A stretch of DNA of 64,000 nt from Kolteria novifilia (lineage in GTDB: Bacteria > Planctomycetota > Planctomycetia > Kolteriales > Kolteriaceae), in NCBI GenBank assembly GCA_007748055.1, contig CP036279.1, positions 4,650,001 through 4,714,000 on the forward strand, read 5' to 3'. The position numbers and the translations under genes were made by a program. Under the pieces are notes generated by a model. That model was not told the origin of the DNA, made no database searches, and saw only the letters and a program-made list of their open reading frames with translations. Below are positions 16,680-25,614 of this stretch, one piece after another. Numbering within the stretch: position 1 is the first letter of the stretch; each line of letters opens with the position of its first letter.

Positions 16680-17097
16680 TGGGGTCTCTCGTGGTCAGCG
16701 GATGAAGGACGCAACGCGAGCGGCAGCAGCCCGCACCAACGTGCTGACTCGCGTGGGTCTATCATATAGGCAAAAGACTGGGAGCGAAGTGGCCCAATCG
16801 CTCACGACGCTAGCACTATCCGCCTCAAGTCGCAAGGAAAACAGTTCGAGGGGATGGCAACGGATAAAGGGCTCGCCCTTCCCGCGCGAAGCGAGAAGCG
16901 AGCCCTTTCTCGTGTCTCAGGGTCTGCCCGCGGGCACCTGCGGAGCCTAGCAGCCCGTTGATCTATTCGCTGCCGGCTAAATCAACGGCCTGCTAGTGCT
17001 CTGTTCCAGCTCGACGTTGGTGTTGGTGCAACCCTAACCCTTTGGCACTGGCCGACAAGCAGCCAGTGGCACCCGAAAACGTCGCTGGACCAGTGCA
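16680..17097. repeat. Intergenic interval with two dispersed hairpin repeats
   Basis: No gene seen. Two dispersed repeats are present. At 16947-16996 a near-perfect 16-base stem beginning CTAGCAGCC encloses CTATTCGCTGCCGGCTA; the CGTTGATCTATTCGC core recurs near 32790 and, inverted, near 40580. At 17045-17074 GCACTGGCCGACAAGCAGCC plus GTGGCACCC belongs to the CACTGGCTG/CAGCCAGTG hairpin family also found at 25553, 30411 and 59598. Both lie downstream of the 17098 gene (minus strand) and may act as terminators, although no U-run follows. Confidence 0.65.
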
Positions 17098-17937
17098 CTA
17101 GTCCTTCGCGAGCGTGCCCTTGTAGTCGCTCTTGAACGAGTAGAACGAGTCCGGCCCCGCGACGTCCTTGATCTGTTCGTCGACCGTGAGATGGAACCCC
17201 GTCATCGTTCCCGTCATCGGATCGAGCGTGACCGTTCCGCGGCGAAGGAACTGGGCGAGGAAGACCTCGAGATTCCCATCGTCGGGATGGTCAATCAGTT
17301 CCGTCTCGACCGCCACGACCAGCTTCCTCGGCGTCGCCTCTTTGAATTCACAGACTTGCCGCAGGGCGACCGGCTCCCCGCGATTGATGTCCTTCGGAAC
17401 TTTCACCGCGAACTTGCGCTGCCAACGCAAGCCCTTGGTCGGCAACGCGTCGGGAACGGTGATCATGAAGGGGAGCTCTTCGACGTTGCTCTCCTGGTCG
17501 GCGAGGTGTTTGGTCTGGCGGACGACGCCATCGGGGCCCAAATCGACTCGCTTGACCGGCTGGCCCACCAGCGGCCCCAAGTGACGAGCGAGGTTCGGAT
17601 CCGAGCCTTTGGGATCGGCCGAGTCGTATTTGAGCACGGATCCGGTCGGATCGGTTTGCTCGAAGTGAAGCTGCGTTAGCGAGAGTTCCATCGTCGCCAC
17701 GCCGAGCGAGTCTCGGCTGACCACCCGCCATTGTTGACGTTGACGCAGAACGCCCGAAGCTTCCATTTTCGCGCCATCCTCTTTGGCCTCGATCTTCGTC
17801 CGATGGACGACATCGTAGGCGAGCGTGGTTCCCTCGGGCAGCCGGAAGGTGAACTTCGGCTGGGCCTGAACGGAACCAACGGTTCCCGCCGTCAGCAATA
17901 GAGCGGCCGAGACCGCCACGCTCCAATTTCGATTCAT
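17098..17937 (-). CDS. Secreted protein of unknown function
   Basis: A 279-residue protein. I chose the ATG at 17937 (MNRNWSVAVSAALLL) with GGAG upstream; it gives a clean Sec signal peptide ending near VGSVQAQ (~26). The mature part is predominantly beta (KFTFRLPEGTTLAYDVVHRTKIEA, ATMELSLTQLHFEQ, GTVTLDPMTGTMTGFHLTVDEQIK) with no Cys and no catalytic motif I recognise. The overall pattern resembles the DUF6263-type proteins of planctomycetes (tentative). Likely periplasmic or membrane-associated. It is preceded by a gap of about 210 bases and appears monocistronic. Function unknown. Confidence 0.65.
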   Translation of the reverse strand: MNRNWSVAVSAALLLTAGTVGSVQAQPKFTFRLPEGTTLAYDVVHRTKIEAKEDGAKMEASGVLRQRQQWRVVSRDSLGVATMELSLTQLHFEQTDPTGSVLKYDSADPKGSDPNLARHLGPLVGQPVKRVDLGPDGVVRQTKHLADQESNVEELPFMITVPDALPTKGLRWQRKFAVKVPKDINRGEPVALRQVCEFKEATPRKLVVAVETELIDHPDDGNLEVFLAQFLRRGTVTLDPMTGTMTGFHLTVDEQIKDVAGPDSFYSFKSDYKGTLAKD

Positions 17938-18148
17938 CACTTCCGACTCCTGCCTTGTTTTCCCAGTCTGCCAGGTCAAACGCGTGCTGAGCCGCCGAAT
18001 AGCAAGTCTGTTCGAACAGGGGAATGGGAATGCGCGAATTGGCAGTCTCTACGGGGGGACCGCGGGACGACCCCACCTTCACACTCAGAAGCAATTCGTA
18101 CGTCAGGCTATTGCTTGACACAAACGACGTGGTGGCGAAAGCCGCGGC

Positions 18149-20995
18149 CTATTTGGAGACTTCCGCGGTCGCGGAGGTGATGAAGAGCTTCCAGTTCTCG
18201 ATCGGCGTGCCACTCAAATCGAGGTGGCTGCACAGGTAGTGAAGCCGCTGGACCGCGGGATCGTCGGGCGCCCCCTCGAAGAGATTGCGAAGAAAATAGG
18301 GTGGCAATGACTGATAGTAGAGCGTCGCCGTCACTTGAACCGTCGAGGGATCGATGTTCCCGGGAAGCTTCACCCGGTAGCGAACGACGTCCCCTCCCTT
18401 GCCGTCGGTGAAATCGGGATCGTCGAGCGCCCTTCCCTTCGGCCAGGTCGCCTCGAGGTACTCGCCGTGGAGCTGCTTCGGATCGGGCCCCTCCTTCGAC
18501 CAACCTTTCGGCAGGAGACGGTTGTCCTTGAGTTCCTCGTCGCGTTTAAGAAAGCTCGTTGTGAAGGACTCGTTCGCGTCGAGCGTCAGCTCCTCGTAGA
18601 TCTGGACTTGATAGGGAGCGGTGATCTCTTGGTAGTGGGGCTGATACTGTGGCCGGCCCGCCTTGTCCTTTTCGAAGAACTCCGTCTGCAAGACTTTCCC
18701 CGTGTCATCGACGATCATGCCGAGCGAGTTGGTCCGCCCGGAACTCCAAATCTCGTTGAGCCGTCCCCCCTGCCTCGCGCTGACGACGACTTCGAGAAAT
18801 GCCCGGCGGAACCCGACCCCGCTCGGGAAGCGATGACCGGAAAGATTGCGCACCGTCACCGTGGCCAGCAATTCGTCGTCCTTCACCTCGAGGGGAGCAA
18901 TCGCGACGGTCGCGGTCTGTTCCCGGGCCATGCGCACCGCGTTGCCGATCGCGTCGGTGAGCCCACGACGGGATTCGCACATGTACTCGAGCTTGCGCAC
19001 CCCGAGGATGTCGTCGAACTGGTTGAACATCTCGAGCAGGAAGACGTTGAGCCCCAACAACTCGTGCCGACCGAAGTCATTTCGCGTGCGGACGAGCAGT
19101 TCGTCCTGGGGGATCGTGTACTCCGCTTCGGGATAGGACTGGTCCTGGATGATCGCGACTTTGGTCTCCACGGGCCCGTCGAGGGCGTGGTGAGTCGTCG
19201 GCATGTGGCAGTTCTGGCACGACTTGGCCTGCTTGTTGCCCGTCCTGATCTCGTCGTCGAAGTCGCTGTTGAGCCACTCGAGATAGGTGGCTTGCTCGAT
19301 GCCATGCCGGAATTGCGGGAACTCGGGCGACGCTGGGTGAGACTTGTCGGGAGCGGCGCCGTCGACGATTGGGATATCGACGGTGTGGCAAGCGGCGCAC
19401 AGCCGCGACGAATCGAGGTGCTGATTGTATTGCGGCTTGATGCCGAGAGCATTCTGCATCGCCTTATGGGCGATCTCGTTGTCCTTGTAGGGACCGTTGA
19501 GCGTGTCGGACTTCACGAAGGAGATCCGTCCGGTCGAGTGCTGATTGAGATACTGCTCCACCGACAGCTCGGGCTCGACGTTGAGCTGGTGGCAGATCAT
19601 GCAACTGATGCCATCCCGAGCCAGCGCCCCATACTTATAGTGCGGGTCCTTGTGATCGGTGATCTCGAGGAACTCACGGCGAAAGTCGCCCGGCTTGCCA
19701 TCCTTGGCCATCTGGTCGCGGTCGAGTTGATGCTTGCCCATCGCACCGTGGCAACGGAAGCAGACGTTCGAGACCGCCTTGGTCAACTCGGGGCCGTCGG
19801 GACGGGTCTTCAAGTAGGCCAGTTCAATGGCGAATTGAGCGTGAAAGACCGGGTCGCGACCCGCGAGCCCCATCGGCGACCAGCGCCACTCACCGTAGGG
19901 CGAGATGTTGTAGCCTTCGCCCGGCCCTTCCCCGGTGCGAATGAACATGACCGGCCCGAAAGCCCCACTGAGCCCCCCGTGACAGTGCATGCACTGCGTC
20001 GACGTCAGGAAGGTGTTCGCTTTCCCGGCGGGCGGAACCAGGTGATCGTAGGTCTCCGCGGGCATGCACGGGACATTGCCTCGCTTGGGCTCGAAGTTGC
20101 TCTTGCCGTAGGCTTCGATAAAGGCCGGATTGACGCGGGCGGGCGTCGTCACGCAGTCCTCCGGGTTGCTAGCGTTGCAGCGTCCCTGAACGTGGGAGGA
20201 GGGCTTGGCGTCCTTTGGAGGATGTCGCCAAGAGTTGTCATCGACGAAGGTGACCGGCTCGCCCGGAAAGCCCTCGATGTTGCGAAGGGCGGCGAAGGTG
20301 AAGTCGGACTTCGCGACGGCGTGGCAGCGGACGCAGTAGAGCCCGAACCCCGATACTGGGTAGTCAAACGGATACGTGTGGGCGTCGACCGTCTGGCTGT
20401 ACTCCGGGCCCGCCCAGAACCAACCGTCGTAGGAGCCCTTCGAATCCTTGATCATCACGGTCCAGGACCAGCGATCGTTCTCGGTGAGCTGCTCGATCGT
20501 CTTGTCCAACTCCTCGTCGCTCATGCCAACGTAGCGGGCCGCGGGCGGCGGGAACATCTCCTTGACCATCATCGCACCATCGGGAAGCTCCCCCTTGCGG
20601 CCGGTCGTCAGCCACTCCATCACCTCCGGCGAGTAATAGATGCGGACGGCGGGGTGAGTCCCGTAATAGCGATGGTTGATGTAGGGCCCAGTGTCGCGAA
20701 CGCCCTTGTCGGCACACCAGCCGAGCTTGTCGTACTCGCGAGAGTCGAGGAACTTGTAGAGTTTCTTCTCGAACTCGGCCTTCGGCATGGAGGTCGGCAG
20801 CGGCAGCGGGTTCTTCTTGGCATCGTGACAGCACGCCGGCAGCTCGTTCTCGGGCTCGGGTGGAATGGGCTTCTCGGCGACGTCGCGCTCCTTGCCGCGC
20901 ACCGCGTCAAGCAGGACGAAGGTCGGAAGCCCGAGGATCAAGAGGAGGAGCAACAACCGCAAACGAATGGCCCGAGACGCTCTTCGTAGTTCCAT
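18149..20995 (-). CDS. Six-heme c-type cytochrome with an N-terminal P460-like region
   Basis: A 948-residue protein with an N-terminal membrane anchor or uncleaved signal (RLRLLLLLLILGLPTFVLL, ~11-29). Six CXXCH heme sites are visible: CVRCH 221, CMHCH 335, CFRCH 412, CMICH 465, CAACH 533 and CQNCH 593. Residues ~100-235, including VRIYYSPEVMEWL, ELPDGAMMVKEMF, GWFWAG and the first heme site, resemble the cytochrome P460 fold (inference). The heme-free C-terminal third (~680-948) is beta-rich with SGHRFPSGVGFRRAFLEV. It should face the periplasm and carry electrons; no partner oxidase or reductase gene is adjacent. Ribosome-binding site is modest (AGGA). Function beyond electron transfer is unknown. 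Confidence 0.8.
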   Translation of the reverse strand: MELRRASRAIRLRLLLLLLILGLPTFVLLDAVRGKERDVAEKPIPPEPENELPACCHDAKKNPLPLPTSMPKAEFEKKLYKFLDSREYDKLGWCADKGVRDTGPYINHRYYGTHPAVRIYYSPEVMEWLTTGRKGELPDGAMMVKEMFPPPAARYVGMSDEELDKTIEQLTENDRWSWTVMIKDSKGSYDGWFWAGPEYSQTVDAHTYPFDYPVSGFGLYCVRCHAVAKSDFTFAALRNIEGFPGEPVTFVDDNSWRHPPKDAKPSSHVQGRCNASNPEDCVTTPARVNPAFIEAYGKSNFEPKRGNVPCMPAETYDHLVPPAGKANTFLTSTQCMHCHGGLSGAFGPVMFIRTGEGPGEGYNISPYGEWRWSPMGLAGRDPVFHAQFAIELAYLKTRPDGPELTKAVSNVCFRCHGAMGKHQLDRDQMAKDGKPGDFRREFLEITDHKDPHYKYGALARDGISCMICHQLNVEPELSVEQYLNQHSTGRISFVKSDTLNGPYKDNEIAHKAMQNALGIKPQYNQHLDSSRLCAACHTVDIPIVDGAAPDKSHPASPEFPQFRHGIEQATYLEWLNSDFDDEIRTGNKQAKSCQNCHMPTTHHALDGPVETKVAIIQDQSYPEAEYTIPQDELLVRTRNDFGRHELLGLNVFLLEMFNQFDDILGVRKLEYMCESRRGLTDAIGNAVRMAREQTATVAIAPLEVKDDELLATVTVRNLSGHRFPSGVGFRRAFLEVVVSARQGGRLNEIWSSGRTNSLGMIVDDTGKVLQTEFFEKDKAGRPQYQPHYQEITAPYQVQIYEELTLDANESFTTSFLKRDEELKDNRLLPKGWSKEGPDPKQLHGEYLEATWPKGRALDDPDFTDGKGGDVVRYRVKLPGNIDPSTVQVTATLYYQSLPPYFLRNLFEGAPDDPAVQRLHYLCSHLDLSGTPIENWKLFITSATAEVSK

Positions 20996-21170
20996 GCGAG
21001 TCTGGATCCTTCATCCCTAAATCGTGACATGTTGGCGGAGCGAACCGTCATCGTCGCTCCCGATGGGCCTACCCACTATCGCGTTTCGGGGGCAGGTTCG
21101 GCAAGGGCAGCTTGAATACGGGGATGAAAAGGGAGTGCGAGCGGGAGCGGGAGAAGAGAAAGAAGGATCT

Positions 21171-21373
21171 ACCACGGAGGCCGCGGAGGGACACAGAGGA
21201 AGAGGCCAAGAAGGCATTGGTAGGAGTAGGAGAGGAGCGGTCGTGAGACCCGATCCGGAGACGGCCAACACTCCAACCCCGTCTTTCGAACATCGAGAGA
21301 TCTTCGCTTGAGGGTCAACCAGTCATTTGAGCGTTGTTCTTCCCCTCTGTGCTCCTCCGCGACCTCTGTGGTT
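21171..21373. repeat. Pair of ~35-bp inverted repeats
   Basis: Left arm at 21171-21204 begins ACCACGGAGGCCGCGGAGG and contains ACACAGAGG; the right arm at 21339-21373 is its inverse (CCTCTGTG, CTCCTCCGCG, ACCTCTGTGGTT), with a few mismatches. The arms are about 135 bases apart in the gap 20996-21414 between the cytochrome and tatC genes. The ACCACAGAGG...ACACAGAGG sequence type is a known common intergenic repeat in several phyla. It encodes nothing and could form a long hairpin or be a MITE remnant. Confidence 0.7.
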
Positions 21374-21414
21374 CAACTCCCTCTTCTTCACTTCCCCCCT
21401 CAGCCACCAGGGAA

Positions 21415-22443
21415 TCAGAAGAACTCGTCGTCGAACCGATCGTCGTCGGTCGAGCGGAAGGGATTGGTGCTCTGCAGGTACCGGATGAGGATCAGCCCCG
21501 CTTCATAGAGCAGACAGAGCGGGATCGCGAGCAGAATCTGCGAGACCGGATCCATCGGGGTCACCAGCGCCGAGACGATGAAGATGCCGAGGATCGCGAA
21601 CTTTCGCTTCTCCTTCATCTGGTCGTAGGTGAAGATCCCGACCCGTTCGAGAATCAGCATCGCTAGCGGAAGCTGGAACGCGATGCCGAAGAGGATCATC
21701 GACCAAACGCAGAACCCGACCCACTCGCTCAGGCGGATGTCGGGCTGGAGATCCATCCAGCTATTGGCCCCGAGGAAGAAGGTCAGCATGATCGGGAACA
21801 TCGCGAAGTAGCAAAAGAGCACGCCGACCAGAAAGAGTCCGATCGTGAAGGGAAGCGACATGTGCACCAGCCGCCGCTCGTGGGCGTAGAGCCCGACCGC
21901 AATGAAGCTGTAGAACTGGAAGAAAACCCAGGGACTCGCGAGGACGATCGCGCCACCGATCGACGCCTTGAAGTAGATGAAAACACCCTCTTGCGCCGAG
22001 AGCGTCTTGAGATTCCACGGCTCCTGCACCTCGTAGAGCGGCATCACCAACCCGACGACGAGCTCCCGTGCCGGCGCGGTGACGTTGAGCGTCATCCCCC
22101 CTTCGGGAATCTTGACGTCCGCCTCGGGATCGAGCGTGCCGGTGACTTCCGAGAGCGATTCGGGGCTGATGGTGGCGGCGAAGCTGACTCGGTCCTGCTT
22201 GTCGGTCGGCAGCGATTGCTGCTCCTCGACGTACTTCGCGATACGGGCTGGGACGACGCGTTCGGTCCACTCCTTCTGCCCTTCGACGACCGGTTCGGCC
22301 AGAAGAACGACGATGTAGTGGCCCATCGGCAGCGTCGCGATCATCGCCAGGATGATCCCCGCGAGCGCCCGAAGGATATGCGTCCGCAGTTCCTCGATGT
22401 GCTCCCCGAAGGTCATCGAGCCGTCATCGGCGTGATCGGCCAT
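21415..22443 (-). CDS. tatC: Sec-independent (Tat) protein translocase subunit TatC
   Basis: A 342-residue polytopic membrane protein; family members are usually ~250. The N-terminus MTFGEHIEELRTHILRAL carries the TatC signature HLEELR-type motif that binds the twin-arginine signal. Later helices include LPFTIGLFLVGVLFCYFAMFPIMLTFFLG, GIAFQLPLAMLILERVG and SALVTPMDPVSQILLAIPLCLLYE. The extra length lies in the first periplasmic loop (~45-150), where an insertion rich in charged residues (KEWTERVVPARIAKYVEEQQ) is present. The start ATG at 22443 follows GGAGAGGAG. tatA/tatB are not in the window. The DUF1501 protein at 54505 carries an RRQML motif and is a likely client. Confidence 0.93.
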   Translation of the reverse strand: MADHADDGSMTFGEHIEELRTHILRALAGIILAMIATLPMGHYIVVLLAEPVVEGQKEWTERVVPARIAKYVEEQQSLPTDKQDRVSFAATISPESLSEVTGTLDPEADVKIPEGGMTLNVTAPARELVVGLVMPLYEVQEPWNLKTLSAQEGVFIYFKASIGGAIVLASPWVFFQFYSFIAVGLYAHERRLVHMSLPFTIGLFLVGVLFCYFAMFPIMLTFFLGANSWMDLQPDIRLSEWVGFCVWSMILFGIAFQLPLAMLILERVGIFTYDQMKEKRKFAILGIFIVSALVTPMDPVSQILLAIPLCLLYEAGLILIRYLQSTNPFRSTDDDRFDDEFF

Positions 22444-22746
22444 GCTCTCCTCTCCGAACTAACCCACGACGAAGGATCCGCGACGTGATCGCGGCCTTGG
22501 CCGATCCGTTTGGTTTGCTCGCGAATGTTCGACGTCTCGATTGGGAAGCATCCGCCACGATCCCAACTCGGTGGCGATGATCCTCGACAGACGGGCTCCG
22601 AACAGGCAGGTGCGTCGGCGCGTCAACACCGTCGCGATCGAACCACAGTGTAACGAACCTTCGACCCCGTGACCCAATGGAAATAGGCCGACTTCCCGCT
22701 CCGAGCGACCGTCAGCCCGTGCAACCCGATCGTCGAGAACGCACCG
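22444..22746. other. Short non-coding interval between tatC and fumC
   Basis: About 300 bases, GC-rich, no supportable reading frame and no RNA motif recognised. It presumably contains the tatC promoter; none could be fixed. Confidence 0.3.
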
Positions 22747-24153
22747 TCACGTCGACGGAATACCGCGCTCGGTCTGACTCTTCGGGTCGAGGAGGTGGTC
22801 GAGTTCCTCCTTGGTCAACTTGGTCGTCTCGAGAGCCACTTCGCGAACCGTGCGCCCTTCCGCGAAGGCCTTTTTCGCGATCGACGCCGCTTCGTCGTAG
22901 CCGATCTTGGGCGCCAACGCGGTGCACATCGCCAAGCTGTACTCGATCAACTCTTGACAGCGCTCGCGATTGGCCTCAATGCCGGCGACACATTTGTCGG
23001 CGAAGGCTCGGGCGACACTGGCGATGATCTCGCACGACTCCAAGACGGTGTACGCCAGCACCGGCTTCATCACGTTGAGTTCGAAGACCCCGCCGATGAG
23101 TCCGCCGGTGGTGATCGTCGCGTCGTTGCCGATCACCTTGGCCGCGACTTGGAGCACCGACTCGGACATGACCGGGTTGACTTTCCCCGGCATGATGGAG
23201 CTACCCGGTTGGGTCGCGGGGATGGAGATTTCGCCGATGCCGCAACGGGGCCCACTGGCGAGCCAGCGAACATCGTTGGCGATCTTCGCCAAACTGATCG
23301 CGACGGTCTTCAGTGCGGCACTCGCCTCGACGATGGCGTCGCGTGACGCAAGCGCCTCGAAGTGATTGTCGGCGACCTTGAACTTGAGTCCCGTTTCGCC
23401 ACTGAGGGCCGAGACCATCCGCTCGGGGAACTCCGGATGAGTGTTGAGCCCCGTGCCGACCGCGGTCCCGCCGATCGCGAGCTGTGAAAGTCGTGGTAGG
23501 GTCGCCTTCAGCCGCTCGATCCCATGACGCACCTGCGTCGCGTAGCCGCTGAACTCCTGGCCGAGCCGAATCGGCACCGCGTCCTGCAGATGGGTGCGAC
23601 CAATCTTGATGACGTCGTCGAGTTCCGTCGCCTTCGCCTCGAGCGCCTCGAGTAGATGCTCGAGCCCAGGCACCGTCGTCCGCTCGATCGCCTCGAGGGT
23701 GGAGAGATGCAGCGCCGTCGGAATGACGTCGTTCGAAGACTGACCACGATTGACGTGATCGTTGGGGTGAACCGGCGAACGACCTCCGCGTTCGCCCGTC
23801 GCCATCTCGTTGGCGCGGCTGGCGATCACTTCGTTGACGTTCATGTTCGTCGAGGTGCCCGACCCCGTCTGGAAGACGTCGACGACGAACTGGTCATCGA
23901 GCTTCCCCTCGATCACCTCCGCGGCCGCCTTCTGGATGAGCTGGTTTTCCATGTCTTCCAGGTAGCCAAGATCGGCGTTGACGCGAGCGGCACACAGCTT
24001 GATCAGCGCGACACCACGAATGAAGCGAGGCGGCATCGTTTTGCCACTGATCGGAAAGTTCTCGACGGCCCGACCTGTTTGAGCGCCGTAATAGGCATCG
24101 GCGGGGATCGTCATCTCCCCCATGGAATCGCGTTCAGTCCGAGTCTCGTTCAT
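22747..24153 (-). CDS. fumC: Class II fumarate hydratase
   Basis: A 468-residue enzyme of the aspartase/fumarase superfamily, interconverting fumarate and malate in the TCA cycle. Visible signatures: GEMTIPADAYYGAQTGRAVENF near the N-terminus, FQTGSGTSTNMNVNEVIA, the substrate site HPNDHVNRGQSSND, and the superfamily signature GSSIMPGKVNPV (~residues 318-329). Length is normal. The set of motifs (GSGTSTNMN and HPNDHVN) favours fumarase over aspartase, although the two can be hard to separate without a tree. Start ATG at 24153. It appears monocistronic and is transcribed away from the heat-shock genes. Confidence 0.93.
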   Translation of the reverse strand: MNETRTERDSMGEMTIPADAYYGAQTGRAVENFPISGKTMPPRFIRGVALIKLCAARVNADLGYLEDMENQLIQKAAAEVIEGKLDDQFVVDVFQTGSGTSTNMNVNEVIASRANEMATGERGGRSPVHPNDHVNRGQSSNDVIPTALHLSTLEAIERTTVPGLEHLLEALEAKATELDDVIKIGRTHLQDAVPIRLGQEFSGYATQVRHGIERLKATLPRLSQLAIGGTAVGTGLNTHPEFPERMVSALSGETGLKFKVADNHFEALASRDAIVEASAALKTVAISLAKIANDVRWLASGPRCGIGEISIPATQPGSSIMPGKVNPVMSESVLQVAAKVIGNDATITTGGLIGGVFELNVMKPVLAYTVLESCEIIASVARAFADKCVAGIEANRERCQELIEYSLAMCTALAPKIGYDEAASIAKKAFAEGRTVREVALETTKLTKEELDHLLDPKSQTERGIPST

Positions 24154-24626
24154 GATCCCTCTCCGCTGTGAGCGTGGGCTGGTGTGGCATGTGTTGCGTC
24201 GCTGCGCTGGGAGGAGCCTCGCGGGGTCTTGCCGAAGCTAGAAATCAAACGGCTCCGCCGTCGTCGTCCACCGGCTCGCGCTCTTCCATTTTGTCATTGG
24301 TAGGGCAACGGAGGATTGTCGCCAAACAGTTGGCGCCCTCGATCTTGGGAAGATTCATTCGTCACTTGGGACCATATCACGCCCCAGGGCAACCAGGTCA
24401 AATTGGCGCTCGTGAAGCCCCTAGCGATCAACGCAGCCCTCGACTGCCATTTCGGCATGCACCGCTTCGGGATACTGGGACAATGACCTCAGCCACGCCA
24501 CGAACATAACCAACTACAGCGAAACATGTTACGAAAACAGAACAACAAATGACCAAGTACCAACCCGACGGCACGAAATCTGCACCTATCCTGGTCGCCA
24601 TCAGCCTCTGAGGGGAGGTTTCTTCC
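24154..24626. other. Divergent promoter region between fumC and the hsp20 pair
   Basis: About 470 bases. The right half, 24480-24600, is AT-richer (runs such as TGTTACGAAAACAGAACAAC) and must drive the small heat-shock genes. No CIRCE element (TTAGCACTC-N9-GAGTGCTAA) or obvious ROSE-type thermometer was recognised. The ribosome-binding site GAGGGGAGG precedes the ATG at 24627. Confidence 0.4.
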
Positions 24627-25112
24627 ATGAACTTCATTAACGTTCGCCGACTATGGCGTACCACCCCAGGCCTACGCGTTCCCCGTCACCGACTCGAGGA
24701 TTCCACCATCGAGCGGCATGAGGCGGGCCGCCCGCGCTATCTCTTTCCGCTGGTGAACATTTATGAGGCAGCCGACGCGTTCGTCGTGCGGGTCGAACTA
24801 CCCGGCATGAAGGCGGACGAAGTGACGCTCGACGTCACCGGCGACTCCCTGCGGCTGGCGGGCGAACGCCGACGACGCCTTGCCATCGACGAAGCCAGTT
24901 GCCGACGACAGGAGCGGTGGTTCGGCCAGTGGGAACGCGAATTGAGCTTCCCCCACCTGATCGACACCGACGACGTGACCGCTCAGATGGCCTCGGGAAC
25001 GCTCACGATTCATCTGCCCAAGGTGCGTGTGAGCCAACCACGACGAGTCCCGATCGAGCCGCAAGCCGACGAGACGGAAAGGAGCGACACCGATGTACGC
25101 GCTGACGACTGA
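24627..25112 (+). CDS. Hsp20-family small heat-shock protein (first of pair)
   Basis: A 161-residue alpha-crystallin-domain protein. The ATG at 24627 follows GGGGAGG. The Hsp20 core begins at PLVNIYEAADAFVVRVELPGMKADEVTLDVTGDSL (~40-75), with the C-terminal GTLTIHLPK motif that closes the domain; the RRQERWFGQWERELSFP loop matches the dimerisation loop. It is an ATP-independent holdase preventing aggregation. The N-terminal ~38 residues are Arg-rich. Its last 20 bases overlap the next gene, also Hsp20, so translation is probably coupled. Likely heat- or stress-induced, although no regulator site was identified. Confidence 0.9.
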   Translation: MNFINVRRLWRTTPGLRVPRHRLEDSTIERHEAGRPRYLFPLVNIYEAADAFVVRVELPGMKADEVTLDVTGDSLRLAGERRRRLAIDEASCRRQERWFGQWERELSFPHLIDTDDVTAQMASGTLTIHLPKVRVSQPRRVPIEPQADETERSDTDVRADD

Positions 25113-25449
25113 GCACGCCCCGGTCTTTCCTCCTCGGGTCGACATCCACGAAACGCCCTCGGGATTGGTCCTGACGGCCGACCTCCCTGGAGTGACCAAG
25201 GAGAACCTCGACGTCTTGATCCAGGACAACGTCCTCACCATCACGGGGCGCTTGGTCGAAGACGAACGGCCTCTCGGCTCGCCGGTCTACCGCGAATACC
25301 ACGACGGGGTCTACCATCGCTCCTTCATCCTGACCGACGAGGTCGACGCCGACCGGATCCAAGCGGGGCTCGAGGACGGCGTCTTGACCATCATCCTTCC
25401 GAAAGCCGATCGCCCCGGCCCGCGTCGCATCGAGGTTGTCGAGAACTGA
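25093..25449 (+). CDS. Hsp20-family small heat-shock protein (second of pair)
   Basis: A 118-residue, shorter alpha-crystallin-domain protein. The ATG at 25093 lies inside the end of the first hsp20 gene and follows AAAGGAGC. The domain runs FPPRVDIHETPSGLVLTADLPGV ... VLTITGRL ... YHRSFILTDEVDADRI ... GVLTIILPKADRPGPRRIEV. It has almost no N-terminal arm, unlike its neighbour. The two proteins differ enough that this is not a recent duplication; paired Hsp20 genes of different length are common and may form mixed oligomers (inference). Confidence 0.9.
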   Translation: MYALTTEHAPVFPPRVDIHETPSGLVLTADLPGVTKENLDVLIQDNVLTITGRLVEDERPLGSPVYREYHDGVYHRSFILTDEVDADRIQAGLEDGVLTIILPKADRPGPRRIEVVEN

Positions 25450-25479
25450 CCGTGCCGTGATTGCCCCGACGATCACTTG

Positions 25480-25582
25480 GGGGCCCCCGACTGCTTGTCA
25501 GCCAGCACCGCAACAAGGTGAGTGACGCGACGACGGTTTCGACAATCGTTCGTGTGCCACTGAATGCTTGTCAGCCAGTGAG
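25480..25582. repeat. Two copies of the CACTGGCTG/CAGCCAGTG dispersed hairpin family
   Basis: A copy with GACTGCTTGTCAGCCAGCACC near 25488-25508 and another with GTGCCACTGAATGCTTGTCAGCCAGTGAGG at 25553-25582. They lie between the convergent hsp20 and deacetylase genes. The same core recurs at 17045, 30411 and 59598. Stems are imperfect. Confidence 0.6.
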
Positions 25583-25614
25583 GGGTGTACGGCCCTGGCC
25601 TCGCCTGGCCGGTT

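Noticed and set aside
18335-20989. 884-codon plus-strand open frame
   Set aside because: Shadow of the six-heme cytochrome gene; no CXXCH or other motif on this strand.
24154-24626. CIRCE or ROSE element for the hsp20 genes
   Set aside because: No TTAGCACTC-type inverted repeat or characteristic thermometer sequence was found by eye.
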